Notes: generated by a model from the sequence alone, not told the origin. Shown: positions 47,762 to 56,439, counted from the stretch's first letter. The stretch: 64,000 bases of DNA from Cupriavidus sp. D384 (GCF_001652915.1 NZ_BBQI01000059.1:1-64000), one strand, 5' to 3'. Translations and numbers: made by a program.

Positions 47762-48703
47762 CTCGGCCGGCGCCGGCTCGGTGCGTGGCACCCTGACCGG
47801 GTCCACGTGCGTCATGACATTCAGCACGTCGTCGCGATCCATCGCCCGGCGGCGCGCCTCGGTGGCAATCGCGTGCCCCTGCTCGACCGTCAGGTCCGCC
47901 TGGATCTCCAGATGCACGTCGACCAGGATCATGTCCCCCATCTTGCGCGTCTTGAGGTCATGCAGCCCAAGCACGCCGGGCGTATCCAGCATCGCGTCGC
48001 GCAGACTGGTGACCACGTCCTCGTCGGCGGCGCGGTCCATCAGGTCGTTCATCGCATCCCAGCCAAATCGCAGGCCCATGCGCGACACCATCAACCCCAC
48101 CACGATGGCCGCCACCGGATCGAGCACGTGATACCCAAGCAGGTTGCCACCAATGCCCAGCGCCACCACCAGTGACGACGCAGCATCGGACCGCGCATGC
48201 CACGCATTCGCTACCAGCATGCTCGACCTGACGCGCTCCGCCACCCGCAACATGTAACGGAATAGCCCCTCCTTGGCGGCCAGCGCACCCAGCGCCACCC
48301 ACAACGCCACCGTCTGCACCGGCTGCGCCCCTTCCGGATGCTGGATCTTGCCAACCGCGGCCCACAGCATGCCCACGCCTACCGCCAGCAGCAGCGCGCC
48401 CAGCGCCAGCGAAGCCGCCGTCTCGAACCGCTGATGCCCGTACGGATGGTCGGCATCGGCCCCCTTGCGGCTGTGATGGCCGGCAAACAGCACAACGAAA
48501 TCGGAAACGAGGTCGGACAGCGAATGGAGCGAATCGGCAACCAACGCCTGGGAACCGGCGATGATGCCGATGGCGCCCTGGGCAATCGTCAGGCCGATAT
48601 TGACGAAAACGCTGACCAGCGTGGACCGCCGCCCGGCCAGATGGCGGGCTTCGGCATCAAGGGTATCGGCGCCAATGGCGGGGGCGACGTGCGGTTCGCG
48701 CAT
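47753..48703 (-). CDS. cation diffusion facilitator family transporter
   Basis: A 316-aa CDF metal exporter with six membrane helices. It has SVFVNIGLTIAQGAIGIIAGSQALVADSLHSLSDLVSDFVVLF with the helix-2 metal ligands (DSLHSLSD), HPYGHQRFETAASLALG, NAWHARSDAASSLVVALGIGG (HxxxD in helix 5) and a C-terminal ferredoxin-like domain with MTHVDPV. It probably exports Zn2+, Fe2+ or another divalent metal. The 236-bp upstream gap to the integrated element holds the original tRNA terminator. Confidence 0.88.
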   Translation of the reverse strand: MREPHVAPAIGADTLDAEARHLAGRRSTLVSVFVNIGLTIAQGAIGIIAGSQALVADSLHSLSDLVSDFVVLFAGHHSRKGADADHPYGHQRFETAASLALGALLLAVGVGMLWAAVGKIQHPEGAQPVQTVALWVALGALAAKEGLFRYMLRVAERVRSSMLVANAWHARSDAASSLVVALGIGGNLLGYHVLDPVAAIVVGLMVSRMGLRFGWDAMNDLMDRAADEDVVTSLRDAMLDTPGVLGLHDLKTRKMGDMILVDVHLEIQADLTVEQGHAIATEARRRAMDRDDVLNVMTHVDPVRVPRTEPAPAESA

Positions 48704-48888
48704 GGATGAAGACGGAAGGTGGGCGACAGGTGGAACGGTAGCATTTCCTGGAAGACGCGGAGCCGTCCCATTCCCCGCAACTACATCGGTTTCGCCGTTA
48801 TGCCAGGGCGCAGGTGTTCGAAATCGCCGCGCGGCGAAAGTCGATTCAAGGTATGGCTCCCGGAGATGGATTACCCGGCCCCCAAAGC

Positions 48889-48930
48889 AAAACAACGCAC
48901 GACATCTTTCGACGTAGTGCGTTGTTTTTC
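48889..48930 (-). terminator. displaced original tRNA-Ala terminator
   Basis: AACAACGCAC pairs with GTGCGTTGTT in a 10-bp stem just 3' of the displaced tRNA end (minus strand), with flanking T/A runs. It closely resembles the hairpin at 59587-59626, which now serves the intact tRNA. Confidence 0.7.
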
Positions 48931-48939
48931 AAGAAATTC

Positions 48940-48984
48940 TGGTGGACCGAAGGAGGATCGAACTCCCGACCTCTGCATTGCGAA
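48940..48984. repeat. attachment site: displaced 3' end of tRNA-Ala
   Basis: These 45 bp are identical to 59639-59683, the 3' half of the tRNA-Ala gene. Identity stops abruptly at 48984, where the element begins. This is the junction on the integrase side, and together with the copy at 59639 it bounds a 10.7-kb insertion. Confidence 0.93.
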
Positions 48985-49078
48985 TCCAAAAACCTCCCTT
49001 TGAAAAATAAGGGTTCTAGCGCCATATTGCTTTATTTGCCACAATCTTGCCACACTGACAGCAAAGACGCTCTACAGC

Positions 49079-50188
49079 ATGGCAACAATTCGCAAGCGCG
49101 GCGCCTATCAGTGGGAGGCTCAGATCCGCCGTAAGGGCTTTCCCGCGCAAAGTAAAACGTTTGGCACTAAGGCGGAAGCTGAGGCATGGGCTGCGGTCAT
49201 TGAGTCCGAGATGGCACGCGGAGTCTGGACCAGCCGTGCCGAAGCCGAAGCGACTACGCTGCATGAGGCCCTTGAGCGCTATGAGCAAGAGATTCTTCCT
49301 GGCAAGAAGGGCGCGGAACCCGAACGATCTGTCATACGAACTTGGAAGGAACTAGAAATCTCGTGCAGAAGGCTAGCGTCCGTCCGGAGCGCTGACATCG
49401 CTTCTGTCCGCGACGGATGGCTAAAGCTCTACAAGCCAGCCACAGTCCTTCGAAGACTGGCGGTGTTATCCCATCTATTCAACATTGCACGAAAGGAATG
49501 GGGGATGGAGAGCCTGTCCAATCCGGTGGATTTGGTTCGCAAGCCGCAGCCCAACAATGCCCGCACGAGGCGGATCGTAGCGTATGCGCCAATCTCAGGC
49601 GCGGACAACATTACCGAGGCGGACGCAGAGCGAAGAACGGACGATAGTGAACTCGAGCGCGTGATTGAGGCGAGTGAGTCCTCGCAGCTCCCGTCAATCA
49701 TGAGGCTCGCTGTCGAGACAGCGATGCGTCGGGGGGAGATTGTGGGTCTGAAGTGGGAGCACGTCGACCTGGTAAGGCGCGTCGCCCATCTTCCCGCCAC
49801 CAAGAACGGCAGCTCTCGCGACGTGCCACTTTCGTCCCTCGCCATCGACGTCTTAATGCGCCTCCAAGAGATGAAAAGGAACGGAGAAACAGCGCCGAAG
49901 GAATTGGTCTTCCCGATACGAAGCGATGCGGTCACCAGAGCGTTCGAGCGCGCAGTTGCACGTGCGCGTAAGCTGTATCTTGGCGAGTGCCAAGTGAAGA
50001 ACAAAGCAGTAGACGCCAAATTCTTGACCGATCTTCGGTTTCACGACCTGCGTCACGAGGCAACGTCGCGCTTGGCATCGATCTTCCCCTTGCACGAGTT
50101 GACAAAGATCACTGGCCATAAGGATCCGCGCATGCTAATGCGGTACTACCATCCACGTGCGGAAGATTTGGCCAAAAAATTGGCGTGA
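49079..50188 (+). CDS. site-specific tyrosine integrase
   Basis: A 369-aa phage-type integrase. An N-terminal AP2-like arm-binding domain (IRKRGAYQWEAQIRRKGFP, then FGTKAEAEAWA) is followed by a SAM-like core-binding domain and the catalytic domain. The catalytic domain has the Arg in AVETAMRRGEIVGL, the Lys in ATKNGSSR, HDLRHEA, a GHKDPRM His and the nucleophile in MRYYHPR. It lies 95 bp inside the attachment site, as usual for tRNA integrases. It should catalyse integration into and excision from the tRNA-Ala 3' end. No separate excisionase is obvious unless the AlpA-like gene at 58856 acts as one. Confidence 0.93.
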   Translation: MATIRKRGAYQWEAQIRRKGFPAQSKTFGTKAEAEAWAAVIESEMARGVWTSRAEAEATTLHEALERYEQEILPGKKGAEPERSVIRTWKELEISCRRLASVRSADIASVRDGWLKLYKPATVLRRLAVLSHLFNIARKEWGMESLSNPVDLVRKPQPNNARTRRIVAYAPISGADNITEADAERRTDDSELERVIEASESSQLPSIMRLAVETAMRRGEIVGLKWEHVDLVRRVAHLPATKNGSSRDVPLSSLAIDVLMRLQEMKRNGETAPKELVFPIRSDAVTRAFERAVARARKLYLGECQVKNKAVDAKFLTDLRFHDLRHEATSRLASIFPLHELTKITGHKDPRMLMRYYHPRAEDLAKKLA

Positions 50189-50380
50189 AGGACGCCCTGG
50201 AGAGCTGGGCCAGCTTCCGCCTCCGTTGCGAAGTAGCGTTGCCGTGACATTGGGCGCGAACCCGCCTAGAATCTGCTAAGCGTTCGGGCTCGCGTCTATC
50301 GCAAGTGCTTGTATAAAAAGAGAAATTTTGACCCAACCCACCGCAACTGTTGGAAAGATTGAAATGGTAAGGAACGCCCC

Positions 50381-51268
50381 GTGACACCGACAGAGATTCA
50401 GCTTTCTGCGGCATCTCGCCTATTTTCTACCGCTGTCATCAAAGAGATGTCAAAGAAGGGGGAGTCAGCCCTGTTTGCCCGCCTGGTCAAAGAAGCGGGC
50501 GTGCAGGGAATGGTGGATCGCAAATTGCGCGTAGCTGATGCGTTCGATGCAGTTTTTTCGTTTCTGCGGGCCGTCGGAAATCGTGACGAGTACATCTATA
50601 AAGCTGCGCTGACACACAAGGTGCTGTTGGGCACGCACTCGTTGAATACAGCATCAATGTTGACCGAGTTTCGAGTCGGTTTGTCTCGGGCTGACTTGGT
50701 CATACTCAACGGCACGGCCACGGTGTACGAAATTAAATCGGAACGTGACTCGCTAAAGCGGCTAGAGAATCAACTGGAAGCGTATCGCCGGGTGTTTGCG
50801 CAAGTATGCGTGATTGCATCTGAGGAATATATTGATCGGATCCTACAGCTTTCCCCCCCCGATGTTGGGGTGCTAGCGCTGGGACGGCGGCATAGAATCA
50901 CCACTGTTAGGAAGCCTCAAAACGATCCACGCAGAATTTGCCCGGTTACCCTCTTCGAGTCGCTTCGCATCAGCGAAGCGAAACAAATTTTGCGAAATCT
51001 TGGCATTGAGATTCCTGCGGTGCCGAACACACAGATGCATTCCGCGATTCGAGCCGAATTCGCGCGTTTGGAACCAGCGGCGACGCACAGCCAAATGGTA
51101 GAGGTTTTGAAGGTGTCGCGCAGCCTAGTATCGCTCGGCGATTTAGTAGATAAGCTGCCGAGTTCTCTGCATGCTGCGGCACTAACTGTGAGTTTGCCTA
51201 GAAAACTGCATGGGAATTTGATTAGCGCGATTAATACTCCCTTAGAACGAGCACTTGGCTGGCTATAA
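50381..51268 (+). CDS. sce7726 family protein, PD-(D/E)xK nuclease-like
   Basis: A 295-aa soluble protein that I match by pattern to the uncharacterised sce7726 family. Over about residues 100-122 it has ADLVILNGTATVYEIKSE, reading as the Asp and E-x-K of a PD-(D/E)xK nuclease core, followed by RLENQLEAYRRVF as in restriction-endonuclease-like folds. The start is GTG at 50381, with AAGGA upstream. An AT-rich TATAAA at 50312 may be part of its promoter. The next gene starts 6 bp after its stop. Composition is clearly less GC-rich than the core. Function unknown; a role in defence is inferred from partner genes and island location. Confidence 0.75.
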   Translation: MTPTEIQLSAASRLFSTAVIKEMSKKGESALFARLVKEAGVQGMVDRKLRVADAFDAVFSFLRAVGNRDEYIYKAALTHKVLLGTHSLNTASMLTEFRVGLSRADLVILNGTATVYEIKSERDSLKRLENQLEAYRRVFAQVCVIASEEYIDRILQLSPPDVGVLALGRRHRITTVRKPQNDPRRICPVTLFESLRISEAKQILRNLGIEIPAVPNTQMHSAIRAEFARLEPAATHSQMVEVLKVSRSLVSLGDLVDKLPSSLHAAALTVSLPRKLHGNLISAINTPLERALGWL

Positions 51269-51274
51269 TAGAGA

Positions 51275-52213
51275 ATGTACCATCCCTATTTTCGTGGAAA
51301 GCAGTACGAGCTCATCACAATCAGAGAGAACGCTGAGCTTCTCTCCGTGTCGGGCTTCATCCCAATTATAGAGCCTGTACGAGAGGCACTAACAGGTTTG
51401 GACCGTGCACTTGCCGCAGTTTGCGAAAAACGAGGCCAAGCGATTGTTATTGTCAATCCTCACCACGGAGAACATGCCGGAGGCGGGGATGGGATTACTG
51501 CACTTCTGCAAGATCAGTACGTAGATAATGTTGGAATTTCACCTGGCATCCTGCTGAAGGAACAAACAACGATCGATGATGCGCTCCGTTGCTTTGAGAT
51601 TCACGCGCAAGCCGCTCCGACATTGATTCATGCTGGATTTACCGATGGGGCGCAACTCGCGGAGCGTCTAGGTCGCAGGGCTGGTGAGATACGGCATGTC
51701 TTCCTAGATGACCAATCGGGTAGGCTGTATCGTCGGAATTTCCGTAGTGAACAACGAATTCTCGTTAGGGACGGCTTTCAAAAGCGACGAAATAGAGATC
51801 ATCCACCAGTTGAGTTTTTCTCAGATCTTCACGTCACGTACGAAGAAGAAGGTATGAGCGGATTTGGTGATTATCTAACCGTTGGAGATGATTTTTCGGA
51901 AGGTGGTGGCCCTGCATATGCAATCGCGATTCACCTTACCTTCATAGATTCGAATAATGATGATGCGATGTTTGTACATCACTTCCTATCGGAGCGGCAG
52001 GATACACCGACTGATCCTGCGGGCAAATTTGCCGAGGCGCTTCGAGCGATGATCATCGAGTTGGACCGCCCGGACAGCCCCGTTTTAGAGACACTAGCCG
52101 TTCAGGAATTTCGCGAATTTCATCGCAAAGGCCATTATCCAGGCTTGGGGTATGTCAAGAAGCTCTCAATGCAACATCATATTGAGACACTAGCAAACTA
52201 CCTTGGCCGGTGA
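51275..52213 (+). CDS. Beta / sce7725 family protein
   Basis: A 312-aa protein resembling the uncharacterised Beta-protein (sce7725) family, which commonly neighbours sce7726-type genes. It starts MYHPYFRGKQYELITIRENAEL and has FIPIIEPVRE near residue 27, a conserved glycine/histidine region NPHHGEHAGGGDG near 64 and DYLTVGDDFSEGGGPAYAIAIHLTF near 208. No catalytic motif is recognised. It is the middle gene of a tight operon: 6 bp after the nuclease-like gene and 4 bp overlap with the RES gene. Base composition is AT-rich for this genome. Confidence 0.7.
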   Translation: MYHPYFRGKQYELITIRENAELLSVSGFIPIIEPVREALTGLDRALAAVCEKRGQAIVIVNPHHGEHAGGGDGITALLQDQYVDNVGISPGILLKEQTTIDDALRCFEIHAQAAPTLIHAGFTDGAQLAERLGRRAGEIRHVFLDDQSGRLYRRNFRSEQRILVRDGFQKRRNRDHPPVEFFSDLHVTYEEEGMSGFGDYLTVGDDFSEGGGPAYAIAIHLTFIDSNNDDAMFVHHFLSERQDTPTDPAGKFAEALRAMIIELDRPDSPVLETLAVQEFREFHRKGHYPGLGYVKKLSMQHHIETLANYLGR

Positions 52214-53235
52214 AAGAAATGCGTTGTTGCGCAAATTGCTTTGGCGATCTTGGGCTTACTCGAATATTTCCATCGAAGGCTGACGTCAATGGAAAATGTA
52301 GTTATTGCGACACGGATGACACGCCTCTGGCCATACCAGCCAGTCTGGTCGATATATTTTCAGCCGTAATTAACATATACGACGAGGATCCTGCGGGAAA
52401 GGGTCTGGTCGAGTGGATGCGCGGAGACTGGGCGATTTTTCGCCATCCTCGTATGGATGATTTTCGCGCCAAGGATTTGTTAGCAGCAATTACAGGAATC
52501 GCAGATATTGGGCGCCGCACCTTTGTCCCATCCGATAGATTTAGAAGTGATAGGCTTGTACGGTGGGAGAAGCTTCGGGACGAGCTGAGAAATACCAACC
52601 GATATTTTCCCGAGGCCCAGTTGGATAAGGGCCGCCTGGAGGAACTCCTTGAATTTCTGCAGGCCGAGAATATGCCGCTTAAGTGGTATAGGGCTCGCAT
52701 CCAACCAAGTGAATCAATGTTCGCCATCGGTGAAATGGGCGCACCTCCGAGTCGAGTGGCATCGCACGGACGAGCAAATCCGCCTGGAATACCATACCTT
52801 TACGTCGGGTCTTCGCCAGCAACGGCTATCGCGGAGATCAGACCCCATACGGGGGAGTATGTGTCCGTGGCAGATTTTTCGATCGATCCTGCCCGGTTGC
52901 GTCTTGTTGACTTGCGTGCCCCGAAAGAGCGCATCTCTCCATTCGAAATCGGTGACGAGGATCGGATTGGGGCACTTCGCAGTGATATCGCCTTCCTCGA
53001 GCGGCTTGGTGATGAGTTGACTCGGCCGGTGGTTCCGCAAGGCGCAGCGGTCGAGTATGTACCGAGTCAGTATCTTTGCGAGTTTATAAAGAAGGCTGGT
53101 TGGAATGGCGTGGTGTATCGAAGCTCGATGAGTGATGGGATTAACCTGGCTCTCTTTAACCCTGCGATAGCGGCGCCCGGCGGTGTGACACCGTGGGTCG
53201 TTTCTCGGGTCTCCGTTGAAGCGGGCAGGCTCTAA
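52210..53235 (+). CDS. zinc-ribbon plus RES-domain protein (NAD-acting toxin-like)
   Basis: A 341-aa protein. The N-terminal part has two cysteine pairs (CANC at about residues 7-10, CSYC at 30-33), as in HEPN/RES N-terminal regions. A helical stretch covers residues 45-150. The RES domain follows from about residue 155: WYRARI with the conserved Arg, GRANPPGIPYLYVGSS and TAIAEIRPHTG with the Glu. RES toxins of toxin-antitoxin pairs degrade or phosphorolyse NAD+, which suggests a growth-arresting effector. Starts with GTG overlapping the previous stop (GTGA). No Xre-type antitoxin is next to it. Confidence 0.75.
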   Translation: MKEMRCCANCFGDLGLTRIFPSKADVNGKCSYCDTDDTPLAIPASLVDIFSAVINIYDEDPAGKGLVEWMRGDWAIFRHPRMDDFRAKDLLAAITGIADIGRRTFVPSDRFRSDRLVRWEKLRDELRNTNRYFPEAQLDKGRLEELLEFLQAENMPLKWYRARIQPSESMFAIGEMGAPPSRVASHGRANPPGIPYLYVGSSPATAIAEIRPHTGEYVSVADFSIDPARLRLVDLRAPKERISPFEIGDEDRIGALRSDIAFLERLGDELTRPVVPQGAAVEYVPSQYLCEFIKKAGWNGVVYRSSMSDGINLALFNPAIAAPGGVTPWVVSRVSVEAGRL

Positions 53236-53367
53236 AAAGTCATCGTGACTGCGTAACGAGCGGCGGCACTATCTTGCACGTAGAGACAGCCGTTAAGTCG
53301 GGGGAAACAGAGGAAAATGACGTTTGTTGGTGCTTCAATCATTAAAGCACCTCCAAATTCTGGCGTC

Positions 53368-53943
53368 CTATAGCTTCAAATTCCTCGGGGCAGGGCAAGT
53401 AGACGAATTGCGCCTCGACTCGGCTTGCTTTAGGTAGTCGAACAATAAGCCCCAGTGCTCGGCAGACGGATCAATCCCTTCGCGGAAGGAATCACTCTCC
53501 CACGCAGTCTTTGCATAGTAGCTGAACATGTAGTCGGCCACATGTTCATCGAGCATCTTATTGTTCGCTAGCAGCGCCATTTCTTCAAAGAAAGTCAGGA
53601 ATTTCCGCTTCTTATCCCACATGTTGTTCTCGGCCAACTTATGAGAATCTACGCCATCGATCAAACAAAGGACCTCGAATAGGTCTGGCGTATCAAAAAG
53701 TCTTCTATGCTGGCTCAAGAAGAATTCCGTCCGCTTTAATAAGGCAGCGCGATCACGCTCATCTATCTCCTTCTGTTTTTGGGCTTGAAGCCGTGATATT
53801 TCAAGCAACACCTTACCTAAACCTATCACGCCAATAATGATCGTTGCGACAGTGCCCGCAATTGCCGTCCAATCCTTCCAGTCAGCAAGAGTTGCACAAA
53901 CTCCTCCGATAAAGGTGCAGTATTCCTGTGGGCTAACGTTCAT
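53368..53943 (-). CDS. membrane-anchored protein of unknown function
   Basis: A 191-aa protein with one clear transmembrane helix at about residues 27-46 (AIAGTVATIIIGVIGLGKVL), a following coiled-coil stretch rich in Glu/Lys/Arg (RLQAQKQKEIDERDRAAL) and a helical cytosolic domain with FLTFFEEMALLANNKMLDEHVADYMFSYYAK, somewhat like DUF4760-type proteins. It is second in a two-gene unit, starting directly after the TAG of the upstream gene (TAGATG). A role as membrane partner in a defence or stress module is conceivable but unproven. Confidence 0.65.
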   Translation of the reverse strand: MNVSPQEYCTFIGGVCATLADWKDWTAIAGTVATIIIGVIGLGKVLLEISRLQAQKQKEIDERDRAALLKRTEFFLSQHRRLFDTPDLFEVLCLIDGVDSHKLAENNMWDKKRKFLTFFEEMALLANNKMLDEHVADYMFSYYAKTAWESDSFREGIDPSAEHWGLLFDYLKQAESRRNSSTCPAPRNLKL

Positions 53944-54771
53944 CTATCGGTTCTCAGGCACATCGTAAATATCGTAGACAACGTATCTTTTCACGGTTCC
54001 CACCGCATTTTCGACGCGACGGACGAGAAAATGAAGCTTCCCCGATCTACCGCTGACGCGCTCGTGCATTGATTTTGTAATCAAGGAACGCAAACGATGA
54101 CTGGGATCCTCAATAACCTGGAACGACACCACGCGCCTTAATTTATCATCAAAAACACGGCCGTAATTAGTGAGGATATTGAATTTGGTGACATTCCCCA
54201 AAATATACTCGTCGTCCTCAGATTTGTCCCGAACGTTCACATACTCATTTGTTTCCGCGTCTAAAGTCATGACGTCACCGACATGCTTTCTGGACAACAC
54301 AAGAGATATATTATTGGGGTCAGATGCGATAGGCTTGTGGAGATTTATCAATGCACTTTCTAGCGCATCAGCAATTTCCTCGATTTTTGCATCCTCACTA
54401 TCAACCAGCTTCTGGAGATAAGGGGTTACGGGCTCGTATTCTTTGCCAACAGCAAACGACCAACACCATGTCAAATAGTCCCAATATCGATTGGTAATGA
54501 CGCTTGCCCCCATCTTATTGCAAATCGCGTCACTAAATACGACGTCAACCTCAATCTCGTAGCACCCTTTTCGTGGCGCGCTCGCATATACAATAGCGCC
54601 AGTTGCCGAATCGCCGCGCTTTCGCATTTCCTCGTCGTTGGCGAAGGAGTGCGTGACGATGTTGATAGATCTCGCCAATCCATTCTCTGCCGAAGCGGCA
54701 TCGTAAATAGGCAATCGGCCATTGTCGGCCTCTCCGCCCTCAAAACGAATTGTCAGTGTCACCTGTTTCAT
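53944..54771 (-). CDS. hypothetical protein of an island two-gene unit
   Basis: A protein of about 275 aa, beginning MKQVTLTIRFEGGEADNGRL if the second methionine (54771) is the start; an ATG at 54801 would add ten residues. The beta-rich N-terminus continues with IYDAASAENGLARSINIVTH and APRKGCYEIEVDVVF, a pattern I recall from uncharacterised island and phage-defence-associated proteins (DUF7946-like). No catalytic motif is visible. It directly precedes a membrane-anchored gene and faces the convergent RES operon. AT-rich composition. Confidence 0.62.
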   Translation of the reverse strand: MKQVTLTIRFEGGEADNGRLPIYDAASAENGLARSINIVTHSFANDEEMRKRGDSATGAIVYASAPRKGCYEIEVDVVFSDAICNKMGASVITNRYWDYLTWCWSFAVGKEYEPVTPYLQKLVDSEDAKIEEIADALESALINLHKPIASDPNNISLVLSRKHVGDVMTLDAETNEYVNVRDKSEDDEYILGNVTKFNILTNYGRVFDDKLRRVVSFQVIEDPSHRLRSLITKSMHERVSGRSGKLHFLVRRVENAVGTVKRYVVYDIYDVPENR

Positions 54772-54865
54772 TTTCTTCTTACGTTGCTGGGTTCGCGGCA
54801 AATTTTAGCGGCTAAAATTTTTCTGCCATCCCCCCATTTGGGGCATGCTCCAAGTATTTCTGCAT

Positions 54866-54942
54866 GAGCGCCGGAGGCGCGAATGACAGGGTGAAGTTAG
54901 GTAACCGCTCCGCCGGTTAGCTAACTTCACATATCTTGCCCA
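54866..54942 (+). repeat. structured element copy 1
   Basis: Two hairpins in series: GCGCC-GGA-GGCGC, then GAATGA, then GTGAAGTTAG (54891-54900) pairing with CTAACTTCAC (54921-54930) with an inner TAACCG/CGGTTA stem, followed by ATATCTTGCCC. The same layout recurs at 56706-56783 with compensatory changes, suggesting conserved RNA or DNA structure rather than coding sequence. Confidence 0.55.
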
Positions 54943-55044
54943 GGTCCAGCGCGATATTCGTCCTTTCGGCAATACAACGTCATCACACGGAAGCTTTATA
55001 GATTCAACATTGAAGCTTTAGCGGGTCACTACTGAACCTTTGCG

Positions 55045-55164
55045 ATGGTGCTGGAACCGTCCACCGCCGACTGGTGCGGCGTGACGCGGCTCTATGCGGA
55101 TCCGTGGGCGCTGAAACACTACTGCGACGGCTGGCGGCCAATTGATCGGATACGACCGTGCTGA
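55045..55164 (+). other. short open frame, possible gene remnant
   Basis: A 39-codon frame beginning MVLEPSTADWCGVTRLY and rich in Trp/Asp/Arg looks like the end of a real protein, not random sequence, but it has a stop just before it and no ribosome site. I cannot name it. It lies beside the ligD remnant in a 900-bp region without intact genes. Confidence 0.2.
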
Positions 55165-55194
55165 TCCTCAGACGACGTAAGCCCGCGCCGCTGC

Positions 55195-55512
55195 CTAAAC
55201 GCGAGGTGGTGACCCGAGCCGCCTGCACACGATGCCTTCCAGCTGGAATGCTAGCGCCTGGCTGTAGAGCCAGGCCGGATCATCGGACGCCTGCACGTAC
55301 AGCAGGCCGGGGGCGGCGCGCCAGCAACGCACGCAGGGCGTCCTTCCGCTGTTCCACCGGCCACGCGTGCACGTCGCGGCCACGCTGCGCCATCCGGTAG
55401 CCGCGTCGTATTTGATTTCGGCCAGCCAGTCGCCAGTAGGCACCGCCTTGCGCTCGATGGCCAGCATCGCTGCAATCTCGGGCAGATCGGGAAGGGAGGG
55501 GCGTTGGGGCAC
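55195..55512 (-). pseudogene. remnant of ATP-dependent DNA ligase (LigD type)
   Basis: The minus-strand frame contains PTGDWLAEIKYDAATGWRSVA, close to the LigD ligase motif I region (normally WLAEIKYDGYR, with the catalytic Lys). Near its end it has QALAFQLEGIVCRRLGSP, close to motif IV/V (LEGIVCKR). The two pieces, normally more than 150 residues apart, are here about 60 apart, and the frame then stops. This is an internally deleted, non-functional fragment. It lies between the two structured repeats of the island. Confidence 0.65.
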
Positions 55513-55700
55513 AACGATAGCTTACCAGCCTCTGCGCCGCCGCACCGTCTCTCCGACTCCTTTCTAATTTCTCTTTGACAATTCTTATTCTTCACAGCGA
55601 AGAACTGAAGGATGTTCGCGTTTCTCTTGACTCTTCGTGAATTTGTACACTAAACTTCGTTCCGTTCTACCAAACAATCTCAAGAGCGGGAGCAAAAGAA

Positions 55701-56396
55701 ATGACGAACGTTAGCAAAGGACCGGAAAAGACGGCGATTCGTGGATTCCTTCGTCAAGCGGCGGTAGAGGCATTGCGGAAGGATGGCTGGAAGGTTGAGA
55801 AGGCGCGGGGCTTGGGGAAGGGCAGCGTGCGCCGGATCACGCGGGATGGCACGTCGAAGCTCTGTTCGATCCGCACCACGCAGGACCAGGCCATCGCATT
55901 CCCGCGCAACGAGAACGACGACGGCTGGAGCACGCTGGCCGATGTGGACATGGTGGTCGCTGCGTCGGTCGATGATGTGGAACAACCGCGCGCAGCGGTC
56001 ATTCACCTGTTCGATGCCAAGGTGGTGCGCGAGCGGTTTGACCGCACCTATGCAGCCCGGATGGCAGCCGATCACACGATCCCGGTCGGTCGCGGTGTAT
56101 GGCTCCCGCTGTATAAGTCGGACGACGACACGCCTACCCATGTCGCCGGAGGCCTCGGCCTGGACTATCCGGCCATTGCCGTCATTCCTTTCGCCACGAT
56201 GCAAGCAGATGCTGCAAACGGAGATGAGGATGAGGGTAACGACGAAGGCCAGCCGCTGGCAGAGCGTCCGGCTGTACAGCCGGACGCACCGGCAGCTGCC
56301 CCGGCCGCACCGCTGACCATCCCGGAGGCCAAACGCCGCTTGGCTGAAGCCTTCGGTGTGTCGCCCGAGAACGTAAAGATCACCATCGAAGCGTGA
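55701..56396 (+). CDS. hypothetical protein
   Basis: A 231-aa soluble protein with an N-terminal basic helical segment (EKTAIRGFLRQAAVEALRKDGWKVEKARG), a beta-rich core with IRTTQDQAIAFPR, LADVDMVVAASVDD and IPVGRGVWLPLY, and an acidic/alanine-rich linker before a final short helix domain (TIPEAKRRLAEAFGVSPENVKITIEA). It resembles conserved hypotheticals on proteobacterial islands. A restriction-enzyme-like core is possible but not shown. The ATG at 55701 is preceded by AGAGCGGGAG. It is more GC-rich than the RES operon and is followed by a 14-bp hairpin. Confidence 0.65.
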   Translation: MTNVSKGPEKTAIRGFLRQAAVEALRKDGWKVEKARGLGKGSVRRITRDGTSKLCSIRTTQDQAIAFPRNENDDGWSTLADVDMVVAASVDDVEQPRAAVIHLFDAKVVRERFDRTYAARMAADHTIPVGRGVWLPLYKSDDDTPTHVAGGLGLDYPAIAVIPFATMQADAANGDEDEGNDEGQPLAERPAVQPDAPAAAPAAPLTIPEAKRRLAEAFGVSPENVKITIEA

Positions 56397-56400
56397 ATGA

Positions 56401-56439
56401 CAACAGGGGGAGCCCCCTGCCTGGTGGCTCCCCCTGTTG
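56401..56439 (+). terminator. strong hairpin after the 231-aa gene
   Basis: CAACAGGGGGAGCC (56401-56414) pairs perfectly with GGCTCCCCCTGTTG (56426-56439), starting 4 bp after the stop. No T-run follows, so it may be a factor-assisted terminator or mRNA-stability element. The rest of 56440-57092 holds the second structured repeat and no convincing gene. Confidence 0.6.
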
